A stretch of 64,000 nt of DNA from Pararobbsia silviterrae. Its GTDB lineage: Bacteria > Pseudomonadota > Gammaproteobacteria > Burkholderiales > Burkholderiaceae. Position 1 is the first letter of the stretch. Each line of letters begins with the position of its first letter. Under the pieces are notes generated by a model. It was not told the origin of the DNA. It saw nothing but the letters and a program-made list of their open reading frames with translations, and searched no databases. The DNA is taken from contig NZ_RBZU01000001.1 in the NCBI RefSeq assembly GCF_003628125.1, positions 839,793 through 903,792 of the forward strand, read 5' to 3'. The position numbers were made by a program, and so were the translations under genes. Shown in pieces: positions 31,129-40,343 of this stretch.

Positions 31129-32124
31129 ATGAAGACCTATCTCGTCGCGGGCGCGACGGGTTTCGTGGGCGCGGAACTCGTGCCCGCGCTCGAAGCGCGC
31201 GGTGCGCGCGTCGTGCGTCTCGTGCGTGCCGTGAGCGCCGAGCATGTCGCGGATGTCGCCGATGACGGACGCCGGGCCGCGCCGCCCGACGACCTCGAAG
31301 CCGGCGACGATTTCACGCGGATCGACGCCGCGTGGCCGGCCGGTTTCACGCCCGACTGCGTGTTCCATCTCGCGGCGCGCGTGCATGTCATGCGCGACAC
31401 GGCGAGCGATCCGCTCGCCGCGTTCCGCGCGGTCAACGTCGAGGCGACGCTGCGCGTCGCGCGCGCCGCCGCGCGCGCGGGCGTGCGCCGCTTCGTCTAC
31501 GTCAGCAGCATCAAGGCGCTCGGCGAGGACAGCGATCCGGGACGCGCGTTGCGCGAGTCGGACCCCGCGCGTCCCGACGATCCGTACGGGATCTCGAAAC
31601 GCGAGGCCGAACTCGCGCTGTTCGAACTCGGCCGGCAAACGGGGATGGAGATCGTCGTGATCCGGCCGCCGCTCGTCTACGGACCGGGCGTCGGCGCGAA
31701 CTTCCTGAGCTTGTTTCGTGCGGTCGCGCGCGGGCTGCCGTTGCCGCTCGGCGCGGCGAGCGCGCCGCGTAGTCTCGTCGCGGTCGAAAACCTCGTGTCG
31801 GCGATGCTCGCATGCGCCGAGCACCCGGCTGCGTCGGGCGAGATCTTCCATGTGTCCGACGGTCACGACGTGTCGGTCGCCGAGCTCATCGAGCTGATGG
31901 CCGCGGCGCTCGGGCGGCGCGCGCGGCTCGTCGCGATTCCGGCGTCGATGCTGCGTCTGGCCGGCCGCGTCACGGGTCGCGGCGAGGCCGTGCGGCGCTT
32001 GATCGATCCGCTGCGGCTCGATATCGGCAAGCTCCGCGAACGGCTCGGATGGACGCCGCCCGCGACCGTGCAGACGGCCTTGAGCCGTACGGCCGCATGG
32101 TATCGTTCCGACTTTCCCCATTGA
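31129..32124 (+). CDS. NAD-dependent epimerase/reductase of nucleotide sugars (WbpV/WbiG-like)
   Basis: The 331-aa SDR has VAGATGFVGAEL at the N-terminus, VSSIKALGE, and catalytic YGISKREAE. It is the first gene of an epimerase, polyprenyl-phosphate transferase, 4,6-dehydratase trio. That order is known from WbpV-WbpL-WbpM of Pseudomonas and WbiG-type Burkholderia loci, where the epimerase/reductase finishes a UDP-6-deoxy-HexNAc (QuiNAc or FucNAc type). The ATG at 31129 fits the fold; an upstream ATG at 31081 adds 16 weakly supported residues. Confidence 0.85.
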   Translation: MKTYLVAGATGFVGAELVPALEARGARVVRLVRAVSAEHVADVADDGRRAAPPDDLEAGDDFTRIDAAWPAGFTPDCVFHLAARVHVMRDTASDPLAAFRAVNVEATLRVARAAARAGVRRFVYVSSIKALGEDSDPGRALRESDPARPDDPYGISKREAELALFELGRQTGMEIVVIRPPLVYGPGVGANFLSLFRAVARGLPLPLGAASAPRSLVAVENLVSAMLACAEHPAASGEIFHVSDGHDVSVAELIELMAAALGRRARLVAIPASMLRLAGRVTGRGEAVRRLIDPLRLDIGKLRERLGWTPPATVQTALSRTAAWYRSDFPH

Positions 32125-32139
32125 CCGCCGGACCGCTGC

Positions 32140-33126
32140 GTGACCTTGAGCTTTACGAACACCTTGCTCGCGACGGCCGTCGTCGCGTTCGTCGCCAGCG
32201 CGCTGGTTCTCGCGCTGTTGCTCGGCACCGGCGCGGCATGGAAGCTCGCGATGGACATTCCGAATGCGCGTTCGCTGCATACGCGTCCGACGCCGCGCGT
32301 CGGCGGCTGGGCGGTGACGCCGGTCGGCACGCTGGTGATCCTCGCCGTGTCGCGATCGCTGTGGCCGCTCGCCGTGCTCGCGCTGTTTCTCGGCCTGCTC
32401 TCGCAGATCGACGATCGGCGCGGATTGCCGGCCCGCTATCGATTCGCCGGGCATCTTTTCGCGGCGATCGCGCTCGTCGCGCTGCGGCCGCCCGTGGACG
32501 CGCTTTGGCTCGCGGCGCCCATCGTCGTCGCGCTCGTCTGGGTCAGCAATCTCTATAACTTCATGGACGGCGCGAACGGTCTCGCGGGCGGCATGGCCGT
32601 GCTCGGGTTTGCCGGGTATGCGTGGATGGCCGGCGCGTCGCATCCGGATCTGTGCCTCGCGGCGGCCGCGGTGTCGGCCGCGGCGGCGGGTTTCCTCGTG
32701 TTCAATTTCCCGGGTGCGAAGGTCTTTCTCGGCGATGCGGGTTCTATCCCGCTCGGCTTTCTCGCGGGCGGCCTCGGATATTGGGGCTGGCAGACGAAGG
32801 TCTGGCCGTTCTGGTTTCCGCTCTTCGTCTTCGCGCCGTTCATCTTCGATGCGACCGTGACGCTGCTCAAGCGGCTGTTGCGCGGCGAACGCTTCTGGGA
32901 GGCGCATCGCCAGCACTACTATCAGCGCATGATCGGCATGGCCGGCGCGCACACGCCCGTCGTGCTGCTGTGGCACCTGATCATGGCGTGCGGCATTGCG
33001 CTCGCGTGCGCGTCGATCGCGCTGCCGGGCCTGTGGCCGCTCGCGGTGCTCGCGGGCTGGCTGCTCGTGCTCGCGGCGCTCGGTTGGACCGTCGATCGAC
33101 GCTGGCGTCACGCGCCCGCGTACTGA
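32140..33126 (+). CDS. polyprenyl-phosphate sugar-1-phosphate transferase (WbpL/WecA family)
   Basis: The 328-aa membrane protein has about 10 predicted spans and the MraY/WecA catalytic motifs: an Asp-Asp pair (QIDDRRG), NLYNFMDGANGLAGG, and FLGDAGSIPLGF. The cytoplasmic loop has HRQHYYQRMI. It would start O-unit synthesis by moving a HexNAc-1-phosphate to undecaprenyl phosphate. It starts with GTG at 32140, 15 bases after the epimerase gene. A second family member is encoded at 47.4 kb. Confidence 0.9.
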   Translation: MTLSFTNTLLATAVVAFVASALVLALLLGTGAAWKLAMDIPNARSLHTRPTPRVGGWAVTPVGTLVILAVSRSLWPLAVLALFLGLLSQIDDRRGLPARYRFAGHLFAAIALVALRPPVDALWLAAPIVVALVWVSNLYNFMDGANGLAGGMAVLGFAGYAWMAGASHPDLCLAAAAVSAAAAGFLVFNFPGAKVFLGDAGSIPLGFLAGGLGYWGWQTKVWPFWFPLFVFAPFIFDATVTLLKRLLRGERFWEAHRQHYYQRMIGMAGAHTPVVLLWHLIMACGIALACASIALPGLWPLAVLAGWLLVLAALGWTVDRRWRHAPAY

Positions 33127-33139
33127 GGACCGACAGACG

Positions 33140-35035
33140 ATGCGTACGCTCAAACAGATGGTGTTCAACGCGCGCGTGCTGTCGCTCGCGGCGTTCATAT
33201 TCGACGTCTCGGCCGTCGTCTGCACGTGGATCGCGGCCTATCTGATCCGTTTCAACGGCCCGCCGCCGGGGCCGTTCGCGCATGGCGGCGTGCGCGCGAT
33301 CCTCTGGGTGACGCCGCTCTACGCGGTCATGTTTCGCGCGTTCGGCCTCTATCGCGGCATGTGGGTTTTCGCGAGCCTCCCCGATCTTGTGCGCATCGCG
33401 AAGGCCGTCGTCGCGGGCGCGCTGCTGACGACCGTCGTCGCGGCGATGCTCCAGCCCGTGCCGCCGATTCCGCGCAGCGTGCTGATGGTCGGCCCGATTC
33501 TGTTATTCCTCGTGATGGGCGGCGCACGCGGTTTCTATCGCGCGTCCAAGGAGTTCTATCGCTACGGCGGCCTCGTGAGCCAGGGCAAGCCCGTGCTCGT
33601 GATCGGCGCGGGCGAGGACGGCGCGAGCCTCGCGCGCGAGTTGCGCCGTTCGCCCGAATGGCGTCTCGTCGGTCTGCTAGACGACGACGTGGCCAAGCAA
33701 GGGCGCGAGATTCACGGGTATACGGTGCTCGGTGCGATCGGCGATCTCGCGCAGCTCGCCGAGTTGCATCGCGTCGAGAACGTGATTATCGCCATGCCGA
33801 ACGCGACGGCCGAGGTCCATCGCCGCGTCGCGACGCTCTGCGTGCGCGCCGGTGTCAATGCGATGGTGCTGCCCGCGTTGACGCCGATGACGCAAGGCTT
33901 GCCCTTCCTCACGCGCGTGCGTCAGATCGACCTCGAGGATCTGCTCGGGCGCGAGGCGGTCTCGATCGATACGCCGCATGTCGAGGCGCTGCTCACGGGG
34001 CGCGTGGTCATGGTAACGGGCGCGGGCGGCTCGATCGGCTCCGAGCTTTGCCGCCAGATCCTGCGCTTCAATCCGGCTCAGCTCATCGCGTACGAGATCT
34101 CCGAATTCGCGATGTACAAGCTCATCGAGGAAACGCAGGAGCGCTTCGCGCAGATTCCGGTCGTGCCGGTCGTCGGCGACGTCAAGGATTCGCTGCTGCT
34201 CGACCAGGTCATGCAGAAATACGCGCCGCATATCGTTTATCACGCGGCCGCGTACAAGCACGTGCCGATGATGGAAGAGATCAACACGTGGCAGGCGGTC
34301 CGCAACAACGTGCTCGGGACCTATCGCGTCGCGCGCGCGGCGATGCGGCACCACGTCGATCGCTTCGTCATGATCTCGACCGACAAGGCGGTGAACCCGA
34401 CGAACGTGATGGGCGCATCGAAACGTCTCGCCGAAATGGCCTTGCAGTCGCTTCAGCAGCAGACGGACGCCACGCATTTCGAAACGGTCCGCTTCGGCAA
34501 CGTGCTCGGCAGCGCGGGCAGCGTGATTCCGAAGTTTCAGCAGCAGATCGCCAAGGGCGGGCCCGTGACGGTCACGCATCCGGAGATCACGCGCTTCTTC
34601 ATGACGATCCCGGAGGCCGCGCAACTCGTGCTTCAGGCGTCGAGCATGGGCGAGGGCGGCGAGATTTTTCTGCTCGACATGGGCCAGCCCGTGCGGATCG
34701 CCGATCTCGCGCGCGACCTGATCCGTCTATACGGTTTCCGCGACGACCAGATCAAGATCGTCTACTCGGGACTGCGCCCGGGCGAGAAGCTCTACGAGGA
34801 GCTGCTCGCGGACGAGGAGACGACGCGGCCCACGCATCACGCGAAGCTGCGGATCGCGCGCGCGCGCGAGGTGCCCGGCAATCTGCTCGACGAGCTGCTG
34901 CCGTGGCTCATGCAGCATCGGATCCCGGGCGATGACGAGGTGCGGCGCGAACTGCGCAAGTGGGTCGTCGAATACGCGCCGGCCGTGACGCCCGTGCTGA
35001 CGTCGATCGCGTCGACATCGACATCGAACGGCTAG
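33140..35035 (+). CDS. wbpM: nucleoside-diphosphate sugar 4,6-dehydratase (WbpM/CapD/FlaA1 family)
   Basis: The 631-aa protein has an N-terminal region with about four membrane spans, a first Rossmann-like domain (VLVIGAGEDGASL), then the catalytic SDR domain. That domain has GAGGSIG at residues 294-300 and the STDKAVNPTNVMGASKR segment, in which Met replaces the usual catalytic Tyr. This is the large membrane-bound UDP-GlcNAc 4,6-dehydratase type. It starts at 33140, 13 bases after the transferase gene. The product feeds the epimerase at the start of this trio. Confidence 0.95.
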   Translation: MRTLKQMVFNARVLSLAAFIFDVSAVVCTWIAAYLIRFNGPPPGPFAHGGVRAILWVTPLYAVMFRAFGLYRGMWVFASLPDLVRIAKAVVAGALLTTVVAAMLQPVPPIPRSVLMVGPILLFLVMGGARGFYRASKEFYRYGGLVSQGKPVLVIGAGEDGASLARELRRSPEWRLVGLLDDDVAKQGREIHGYTVLGAIGDLAQLAELHRVENVIIAMPNATAEVHRRVATLCVRAGVNAMVLPALTPMTQGLPFLTRVRQIDLEDLLGREAVSIDTPHVEALLTGRVVMVTGAGGSIGSELCRQILRFNPAQLIAYEISEFAMYKLIEETQERFAQIPVVPVVGDVKDSLLLDQVMQKYAPHIVYHAAAYKHVPMMEEINTWQAVRNNVLGTYRVARAAMRHHVDRFVMISTDKAVNPTNVMGASKRLAEMALQSLQQQTDATHFETVRFGNVLGSAGSVIPKFQQQIAKGGPVTVTHPEITRFFMTIPEAAQLVLQASSMGEGGEIFLLDMGQPVRIADLARDLIRLYGFRDDQIKIVYSGLRPGEKLYEELLADEETTRPTHHAKLRIARAREVPGNLLDELLPWLMQHRIPGDDEVRRELRKWVVEYAPAVTPVLTSIASTSTSNG

Positions 35036-35063
35036 CGCGCGGCGAAGGCGTCAGGCGCTCGCT

Positions 35064-35717
35064 TCAGGCGCTGGCGGCCGGCAGGCTCTCGAGGGGGCTG
35101 TGCAGACTTGCGTGCATCGCGTAGGTCGCGAGCTTGAGAATCGAGGCGGCCGGGTCTTCGGACATCGTGCTGACGACGAGATCGGGATGCGCGGGCGCTT
35201 CGTACGGGGAATCGAGCCCCGTGAAGTTGCGGATCTTGCCCTGTTCCGCAAGCTTGTAGAGACCCTTCGGATCGCGTGCGCGGCAGGTCGCATAGTCGGT
35301 GTCGACGTACACCTCGTGGAACAGCCCGCCGACGGCCGCGCGTGCGTTCGCACGATCGATTTCGAACGGAGACACGAGCGCGACGAACGTCGTGATGCCG
35401 GCCCGCGAACAGAGCGCCGCCACCTCCGACGCGCGCCGCACGCTTTCGGCGCGGTCTTCCGCCGAGAATCCGAGGTCCTTGCTGAGGCCCGCGCGCAGCG
35501 CGTCGCCGTCGATGACGATGGTCCGGAAGCCGCGGCGTTCGAGCAGCCGGCTCGCCCCGATGGCCAACGTCGATTTGCCGGCCCCCGACAAGCCCGTGAG
35601 CCACAGCACGGGCGCGGCCCACGCGGTCGGGGCGATCGGGTGGATATGGCGCGCGACGCCCGTTGCGGCCAAGGCCGTTTCATGGATATTCACTGTCTTG
35701 GGGGCACTCACCTTCAC
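35064..35717 (-). CDS. cysC: adenylylsulfate (APS) kinase
   Basis: The 217-aa kinase has the P-loop GLSGAGKST, VIDGDALRAGLSKDLGFS, and the KGLYKLAEQGKIRNFTG segment with the substrate lid. It phosphorylates adenosine 5'-phosphosulfate to PAPS. No cysN or cysD is nearby, so it stands alone between wbpM (convergent, 28 bases) and the bufferin genes. In a glycan locus a free-standing CysC may supply PAPS for sulfation of a surface sugar, but no sulfotransferase was seen in the window. Confidence 0.93.
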   Translation of the reverse strand: MKVSAPKTVNIHETALAATGVARHIHPIAPTAWAAPVLWLTGLSGAGKSTLAIGASRLLERRGFRTIVIDGDALRAGLSKDLGFSAEDRAESVRRASEVAALCSRAGITTFVALVSPFEIDRANARAAVGGLFHEVYVDTDYATCRARDPKGLYKLAEQGKIRNFTGLDSPYEAPAHPDLVVSTMSEDPAASILKLATYAMHASLHSPLESLPAASA

Positions 35718-35933
35718 TCTCCGCGATCGCTTTACCGCAGGCTTTACCGTTTCTTACGGAAACTAAACAGGTAAATGATCGCATGCTTTTGCCCGTGCGC
35801 GTGATGACTCAATATGACGTCCATATTGCAGACGGTAACAAAATGACGTTTTCGCGTGCGAGCGCCTGGCGTGCGGGCCTCGCGGTCGCGCCGGATCGGT
35901 GCCGAGCGGCGCGGGCGGACACATCAGAATGCA

Positions 35934-36905
35934 TCAGGACGCGTCGGACGGGGCGCCAACCCTGCCGACGACGGCGGCCGATTCGATCCAGATCCGCCAT
36001 TGCGCCGGGAAATCGAACGTGGCATCGGCCTCGAACGCTGCGTCGAGCGCCGCGTTCAGCGTTTGGCCGCGCGCCAGCGCGGTCCACGCGCGGTGCGCGG
36101 CCTCGGACTGGTCGAGCACCGTCGGTTGCCAGGCGGGCCGTACGACGAGCACATACGCGCGCGTGTCGATCACCGCCGGAAAGACGCCGTCCGGTTGATG
36201 CGCGGTCCAGATGCGCGCGATTGCATACGGCGACGCGATCGCCGCGCACGCGGGGTGAATTGCGATGCGCGCGTCGAGCAGGTCCGCTTCGACCGCGGCC
36301 CAGTCGGCGACGCTGAACGGTGTCACGTCGGCGGCGTAATAGGCGGCGTGCACGGCCCATTCGAGCGCCGCAATATCGCCGAAATACGCGAAGCGCGGGT
36401 CCGTTTCATACGTCGGTACGAAGGCCGCCATCGCATGGCCGAATCCGTGCAGGTCGCCGCTCGCCGGCGGATGGGCCGCGCCATAGGCACGTGCAAGGCG
36501 CTCGAAGTAGGGCGCGCCGACGAGCGACCGCAACACGGGATACGCATTCGACAGCGCGGCGTGCCGATGCGCGTGAACGTGGCCGCGATAGAGCGCCAGG
36601 CGGGCCTCGATGAGGTTTTGAGGCGGGGCGCCGATCGGTGTCTCGATATTGGCATCGATATCGGCCTCGGCGCGGGTCTCGATACGGGCCTCGGTGTCGG
36701 CTTGGGTACGGGCCGTGATATCGGGCGCGGTATGGGTCACGGCACGATCCGCAGCCGTTTGATCGGCGCAGACGAGCGCGTCGGCGAGCAAGGGCGTGTG
36801 CGTCGCGTCGCGGATGGCGTCGGCAAACCGGATCTGCAGGTCCGTCAGCGCATCGCGCGTGTCATGCGCGTCGGCCGCGTCGCGTGTGTCGTCATGGGCG
36901 GACAT
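35934..36905 (-). CDS. bufC: bufferin-maturation protein BufC (DUF2063 / HvfC-like)
   Basis: The 323-aa protein has a conserved DUF2063 N-terminal region after a variable segment ([28 protein letters not shown] and [15 protein letters not shown], then [13 protein letters not shown]). This is the partner of the DUF692 oxidase in copper-bufferin clusters. Its ATG overlaps the end of bufB by 14 bases. The first 80 residues contain a Thr/Ala/Asp/Glu-rich low-complexity stretch coded by degenerate repeats (about 36624-36745), which is unusual for the family. It probably delivers the precursor peptide to BufB. Confidence 0.85.
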   Translation of the reverse strand: MSAHDDTRDAADAHDTRDALTDLQIRFADAIRDATHTPLLADALVCADQTAADRAVTHTAPDITARTQADTEARIETRAEADIDANIETPIGAPPQNLIEARLALYRGHVHAHRHAALSNAYPVLRSLVGAPYFERLARAYGAAHPPASGDLHGFGHAMAAFVPTYETDPRFAYFGDIAALEWAVHAAYYAADVTPFSVADWAAVEADLLDARIAIHPACAAIASPYAIARIWTAHQPDGVFPAVIDTRAYVLVVRPAWQPTVLDQSEAAHRAWTALARGQTLNAALDAAFEADATFDFPAQWRIWIESAAVVGRVGAPSDAS

Positions 36906-37809
36906 CGGGTGCCTCATGCCTATCGATCGATGCGTCGCGCATCGACGCGAGCACGCGATCGCGCGTCTCGCGTGCGAGCGCGGCTTCATCGAGCAGCACG
37001 TCGAGCGCGGGCACGTCGGTGTCCCATTCGATGAGCGCCGGGACGTCGCCGAAGCGGCGCACGGCATGTTCATAAAGCCGCCAGACGTCGGGCGCGACGC
37101 GCGCGCCATGGTCGTCGACGACGGCGACCTCGGTCACGCGATGGCCCGCGAGATGGATTTCGCCGACGCATGCCGGCGGCAGCGCGTCGATCGCGGCGAT
37201 CGGATCCTCGCCGTGATTGCACGCGTTCACGTAGAGGTTGTTGACGTCGAGCAGCACGCCGCACCCCGTACGCCGCGCGAGTTCCGCGAGGAAGCCTGTC
37301 TCGCCGAACGTATCGTCGCGAAAGCGTAGATAGGTCGAGACGTTCTCGATAAGGACCGGTCGGCGCAATGCGTCCTGTACACGTGCGATGCGCGCGCACA
37401 GCCGATCGAGCGCATCGCGGGTCAGCGGCATCGGCAGCAGGTCGTTCAGGTGGCCCGCGGGCGTCGCGCCCCAGCACAGATGTTCGGATACGGCGGCGGG
37501 TTCGATGCGCGCGGCGAGCCGTGCGAGCTTGGCGAGGTGTTCGAGATCGAGCGGCGTCGGCGAGCCGAGGCCGAGGCCGACGCCGTGCAGGCTCACAGGC
37601 AGATCGCGTCGCACGGTCGCGAGCACGTGCAGGTCGTAGCCGCCGTCGCCGAAATAGTTTTCGCTATGGACTTCGACCCAGTCGATCGCGGGCACGCGCG
37701 CGAGGAAGTCGCGATAGTGCGCATGCCGCAGCCCGATGCCGACGCCCGACGGCGCGCGGGCGCGCGTTTGCCGTGCGTGTGAAGCCGTGGGGTTCGATGC
37801 GTTCGACAT
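36892..37809 (-). CDS. bufB: multinuclear non-heme iron oxidase BufB (DUF692 / MNIO family)
   Basis: The protein is a DUF692 TIM-barrel with the family's conserved metal-binding segments in order: [65 protein letters not shown] and EWDTDVP. Members use two or three irons to oxidise cysteines of a small precursor to thiooxazole or similar groups. The start is uncertain. I use the ATG at 37809 (305 aa). ATGs at 37836, 37860 and 37908 add low-complexity Ser/Ala/Asn residues, and 37908 would be coupled to the bufA stop 14 bases away. Confidence 0.88.
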   Translation of the reverse strand: MSNASNPTASHARQTRARAPSGVGIGLRHAHYRDFLARVPAIDWVEVHSENYFGDGGYDLHVLATVRRDLPVSLHGVGLGLGSPTPLDLEHLAKLARLAARIEPAAVSEHLCWGATPAGHLNDLLPMPLTRDALDRLCARIARVQDALRRPVLIENVSTYLRFRDDTFGETGFLAELARRTGCGVLLDVNNLYVNACNHGEDPIAAIDALPPACVGEIHLAGHRVTEVAVVDDHGARVAPDVWRLYEHAVRRFGDVPALIEWDTDVPALDVLLDEAALARETRDRVLASMRDASIDRHEAPDVRP

Positions 37810-37921
37810 GTTCGAGGCGTTTGATGCGCTCGTCATGCTCGCTGCGCGCATTGTGCTCATTGCGCTCGCTGAGGACGATGAGGACGATGAGCACGACGCG
37901 GCAGCCATGAAGGCGCGGCGC

Positions 37922-38176
37922 TCAGTGTTCGACCTTGCCGCCCATCTTTTCGCAGGTGCCCTTGGGCACGTTCTTGAAGTCGCCCTTGTCGTGGTCGACC
38001 TTCGCCTGTCCGGCGCAATCGTGCACGCCGGTCTTGCTCGCGCAATCGTTCTGGCCGGCCTTCGCGATGCCGAAGCACGCCACGTTGTCATCGGCATGCG
38101 CGACGCCGGTTCCGGCGGCGGCGAGTCCGGCCAGCGCGGCGGCGACGAGCGCCTGGCGCGTGAGTTTCGGGTTCAT
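37922..38176 (-). CDS. bufA: bufferin precursor BufA (DUF2282, periplasmic Cys-rich peptide)
   Basis: The 84-aa precursor begins with a clear Sec signal peptide ([17 protein letters not shown]..., likely cleavage after AHA at residue 28). The mature part is small and hydrophilic with four cysteines at positions 34, 45, 54 and 75 in the DUF2282 pattern, including the KGTC near the end. In characterised bufferins such cysteines are modified by BufB/BufC and the exported peptide binds copper. A strong ribosome binding site (GAGGAG) stands before the ATG. It is followed by bufB and bufC on the same strand and lies 71 bases after the sigma-54 activator gene. Confidence 0.9.
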   Translation of the reverse strand: MNPKLTRQALVAAALAGLAAAGTGVAHADDNVACFGIAKAGQNDCASKTGVHDCAGQAKVDHDKGDFKNVPKGTCEKMGGKVEH

Positions 38177-38247
38177 GCGGGATCTCCTCGAAATCGGCGG
38201 CGCAGCGCCGCAAGCGGAGATTATCGCGCGCGGACGCGCGGCCGTCG

Positions 38248-39666
38248 TCAGACCTTTGCCGACGACGCTTCGCGAGGCGAGGCGATCCCCGGCGGGATCT
38301 CGCTTTGCAGACCCGTGGCCGCGATCAGCCGGTAGAGCGTCGCGCGCGATACGCCGAGTTCGTTCGCGGCTTCGCTGAGGTTGTAGCCGTTGCGCTTGAG
38401 CGCGCTCGCGACGGCCTCGCGTTCGGCGCGATTGCGGATCTCGGCGAGCGTTTCGGCGGGGCCCGCCGACGACGTGTCGAGGCCGAGATCGACGGCGCTC
38501 AGCACGCGATCCTCGGTCATGACGACCGCTCGCCGCACACGGTTGATGAGCTCGCGTACGTTGCCGGGCCACGCGTAGTTCATCATTGCGATCGTCGCAT
38601 CGGCCGAGAACCCGCGGATTTTCCGGTGTCCGTCCTGCATATACATGCGCAGCGCATGGTCGGCGAGCAGCTTGATGTCGCCGCCGCGCTCGCGCAGCGG
38701 CGGCTCGACGAGCCTGAGCACGCAGAACCGGTGATAGAGGTCGGCCCGAAAGCGTCCCTGAGCGATCGCTTCGTCGAGATCGACGTGGGTCGCCGAGATC
38801 ACGCGCACGTCGACGCGGACCGACTCGCGGCCGCCGAGCCGTTCGATCGTGCCTTCCTGAAGAAACCGGAGCAGCACGGCCTGACATTCATGCGGCATGT
38901 CGCCGATCTCGTCGAGAAACAAGGTCCCGCGATGCGCGGCCTCGATACGGCCGATCTTGCGCTGCAGTGCACCCGTGAATGCGCCTTTCTCATAGCCGAA
39001 CAGTTCGGCTTGCAGCAGCGACGGCGGAATGGCCGCGCAATTGATCGCGACGAACGGTTCGCCCGCGCGCGCCGAGCGGTCGTGCACGGCTCGCGCCGTG
39101 AGTTCCTTGCCCGTGCCCGATTCGCCCGCAATGAAGACCGACGCGTCGTTCGTCGCGCATCGATCGATGCGGCGATAGAGTTGCTGCATCGCGTCGCATT
39201 GACCGATCATCGCGTGCCGGCCGAGCACGGCGTCGCGTGCGACGGCCGGCGCCGCGTCGGCGGCGCGTTTGAGGCGCGCGAGGCCATGCGCATGGCCGAG
39301 CGCGAAGCCCAGGCGTTCGACCGGACACGGCCGCGTGACGAAGTCGAAGCAGTAATCGAGGATGAACCGGCATACGCCCTCGTCGTCGATCTGACCGGGC
39401 GAGATCATCGCGACCCAGATGGCGTTGCCGCGTTTGACGAATGCCGCGAGCGCGGCAAGCTCCTGAGGGCTGCTGTCGTACGCGACATCGACGAGCCCGA
39501 CGTCCGCGGTCCGATCGGCGAGGGCGCGTTCAGCCTGCGCCGTGGTGCCCGCGTGCACGACGGTCCAGCCCAGGCGCGCGAGGTCCGCGAAGGCGGCGTC
39601 ATCTTTGTCGGCGGCCAGCCAGACGACGGTGCGTACCGTGTCGTGGGCCGTGTCGGTCTGATCCAT
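38248..39666 (-). CDS. sigma-54-dependent transcriptional activator with VpsR-like N-terminal domain
   Basis: The 472-aa enhancer-binding protein has a degenerate receiver-like N-terminus (residues 12-130), an AAA+ domain and a C-terminal Fis-type helix-turn-helix ([20 protein letters not shown]). The AAA+ domain has Walker A GESGTGKE at 181-188, the sigma-54-contacting GAFTGA at 228-233, and LFLDEIGDM. The N-terminus resembles VpsR, which in Vibrio controls exopolysaccharide and binds c-di-GMP; BerB of Burkholderia is a related regulator. The start at 39666 (MDQTDTAHD) is preferred to an in-frame ATG 90 bases upstream. bufABC lies downstream on the same strand; the large AT-rich spacer is upstream. 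Confidence 0.9.
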   Translation of the reverse strand: MDQTDTAHDTVRTVVWLAADKDDAAFADLARLGWTVVHAGTTAQAERALADRTADVGLVDVAYDSSPQELAALAAFVKRGNAIWVAMISPGQIDDEGVCRFILDYCFDFVTRPCPVERLGFALGHAHGLARLKRAADAAPAVARDAVLGRHAMIGQCDAMQQLYRRIDRCATNDASVFIAGESGTGKELTARAVHDRSARAGEPFVAINCAAIPPSLLQAELFGYEKGAFTGALQRKIGRIEAAHRGTLFLDEIGDMPHECQAVLLRFLQEGTIERLGGRESVRVDVRVISATHVDLDEAIAQGRFRADLYHRFCVLRLVEPPLRERGGDIKLLADHALRMYMQDGHRKIRGFSADATIAMMNYAWPGNVRELINRVRRAVVMTEDRVLSAVDLGLDTSSAGPAETLAEIRNRAEREAVASALKRNGYNLSEAANELGVSRATLYRLIAATGLQSEIPPGIASPREASSAKV

Positions 39667-39973
39667 GGTTGCCCCGATCCCTATCCCGATGCGCGCGTTC
39701 GATCCGCGCGCGGTTCGTCTCGTCGACGTTTCGACGACGCGGTCGCGGCGCATCAAGGCCGGCGGCGCCCGAGTCGGGTCGGTTCGGGGGAAAAAACACC
39801 GTTCGCGTGCTGCGCCGTGACGGCGTCCTGTGCCTCGCGTTTCAAACGCCGATTCGTCATTGCGTCACGCCGTGTTTCTGATGACGTGCGTGTGAATCAC
39901 CCGTTTGTAACGGTCCCTTTACACTTCGAAACGTAATGGCCTGCTTCTGGGATCGCGCTCTGGGCGGCGCGTG

Positions 39974-39986
39974 TTAATGACATTAA
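39974..39986. repeat. 13-bp palindrome TTAATG-A-CATTAA
   Basis: A perfect 6-bp inverted repeat around one base lies at the left edge of the AT-rich island, about 310 bases upstream of the sigma-54 activator ATG. It is a possible operator; nothing ties it to a known regulator. Confidence 0.5.
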
Positions 39987-40051
39987 TCAAAAGCGATTCT
40001 TTAGACAAGCCCTGCGGAATAAAAGATCGGGAAACTCCTTAAGTCAGACTT

Positions 40052-40079
40052 ATCAGATCATATTTGTCAAACATCTGAT
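40052..40079. repeat. inverted repeat ATCAGAT / ATCTGAT
   Basis: Seven-base arms at 40052-40058 and 40073-40079 are perfectly complementary around 14 bases of AT-rich spacer, inside the AT-rich island. There is no T-run after either arm, so it is more likely a protein-binding site than a terminator. Confidence 0.45.
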
Positions 40080-40316
40080 GAATTGATTGAACCGATCTAT
40101 CTCAAACCCTTTATCCATGGGGTTGAATGGAAGAATGACCCGATCTGTCATTTTATTTTCCCGATTCATTTAACAGATGAATCAGCGTCTCGCCGAGATT
40201 TAAGCGTGACATGCCGGGCAAAGGCGTTCGTCGTACGACATGACGTCGCTTTCAAAAAAGTATTTAGCGCGACGGATCGCGTGGAATCACATGCGTTCCA
40301 AATAGAAAATCGAGTC

Positions 40317-40343
40317 GTTACATGTGTAACTGAGTGTTACACA
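40317..40343. repeat. overlapping dyads GTTACA-TG-TGTAAC and TGTGTAAC-N5-GTTACACA
   Basis: Two perfect dyads share one half-site. GTTACA at 40317-40322 pairs with TGTAAC at 40325-40330, and TGTGTAAC at 40323-40330 pairs with GTTACACA at 40336-40343. They lie 64 bases beyond the nrdJ stop codon. The second could form an 8-bp RNA stem, but there is no U-run, so an operator with three half-sites is the better reading. Confidence 0.5.

Noticed and set aside
38197-38211. G/C hairpin GCGGCGC-A-GCGCCGC before bufA as a terminator of the activator gene
   Set aside because: The stem is strong, but on the transcribed strand it is followed by CGATTTCG rather than a T-run; it may only affect bufA ribosome access.
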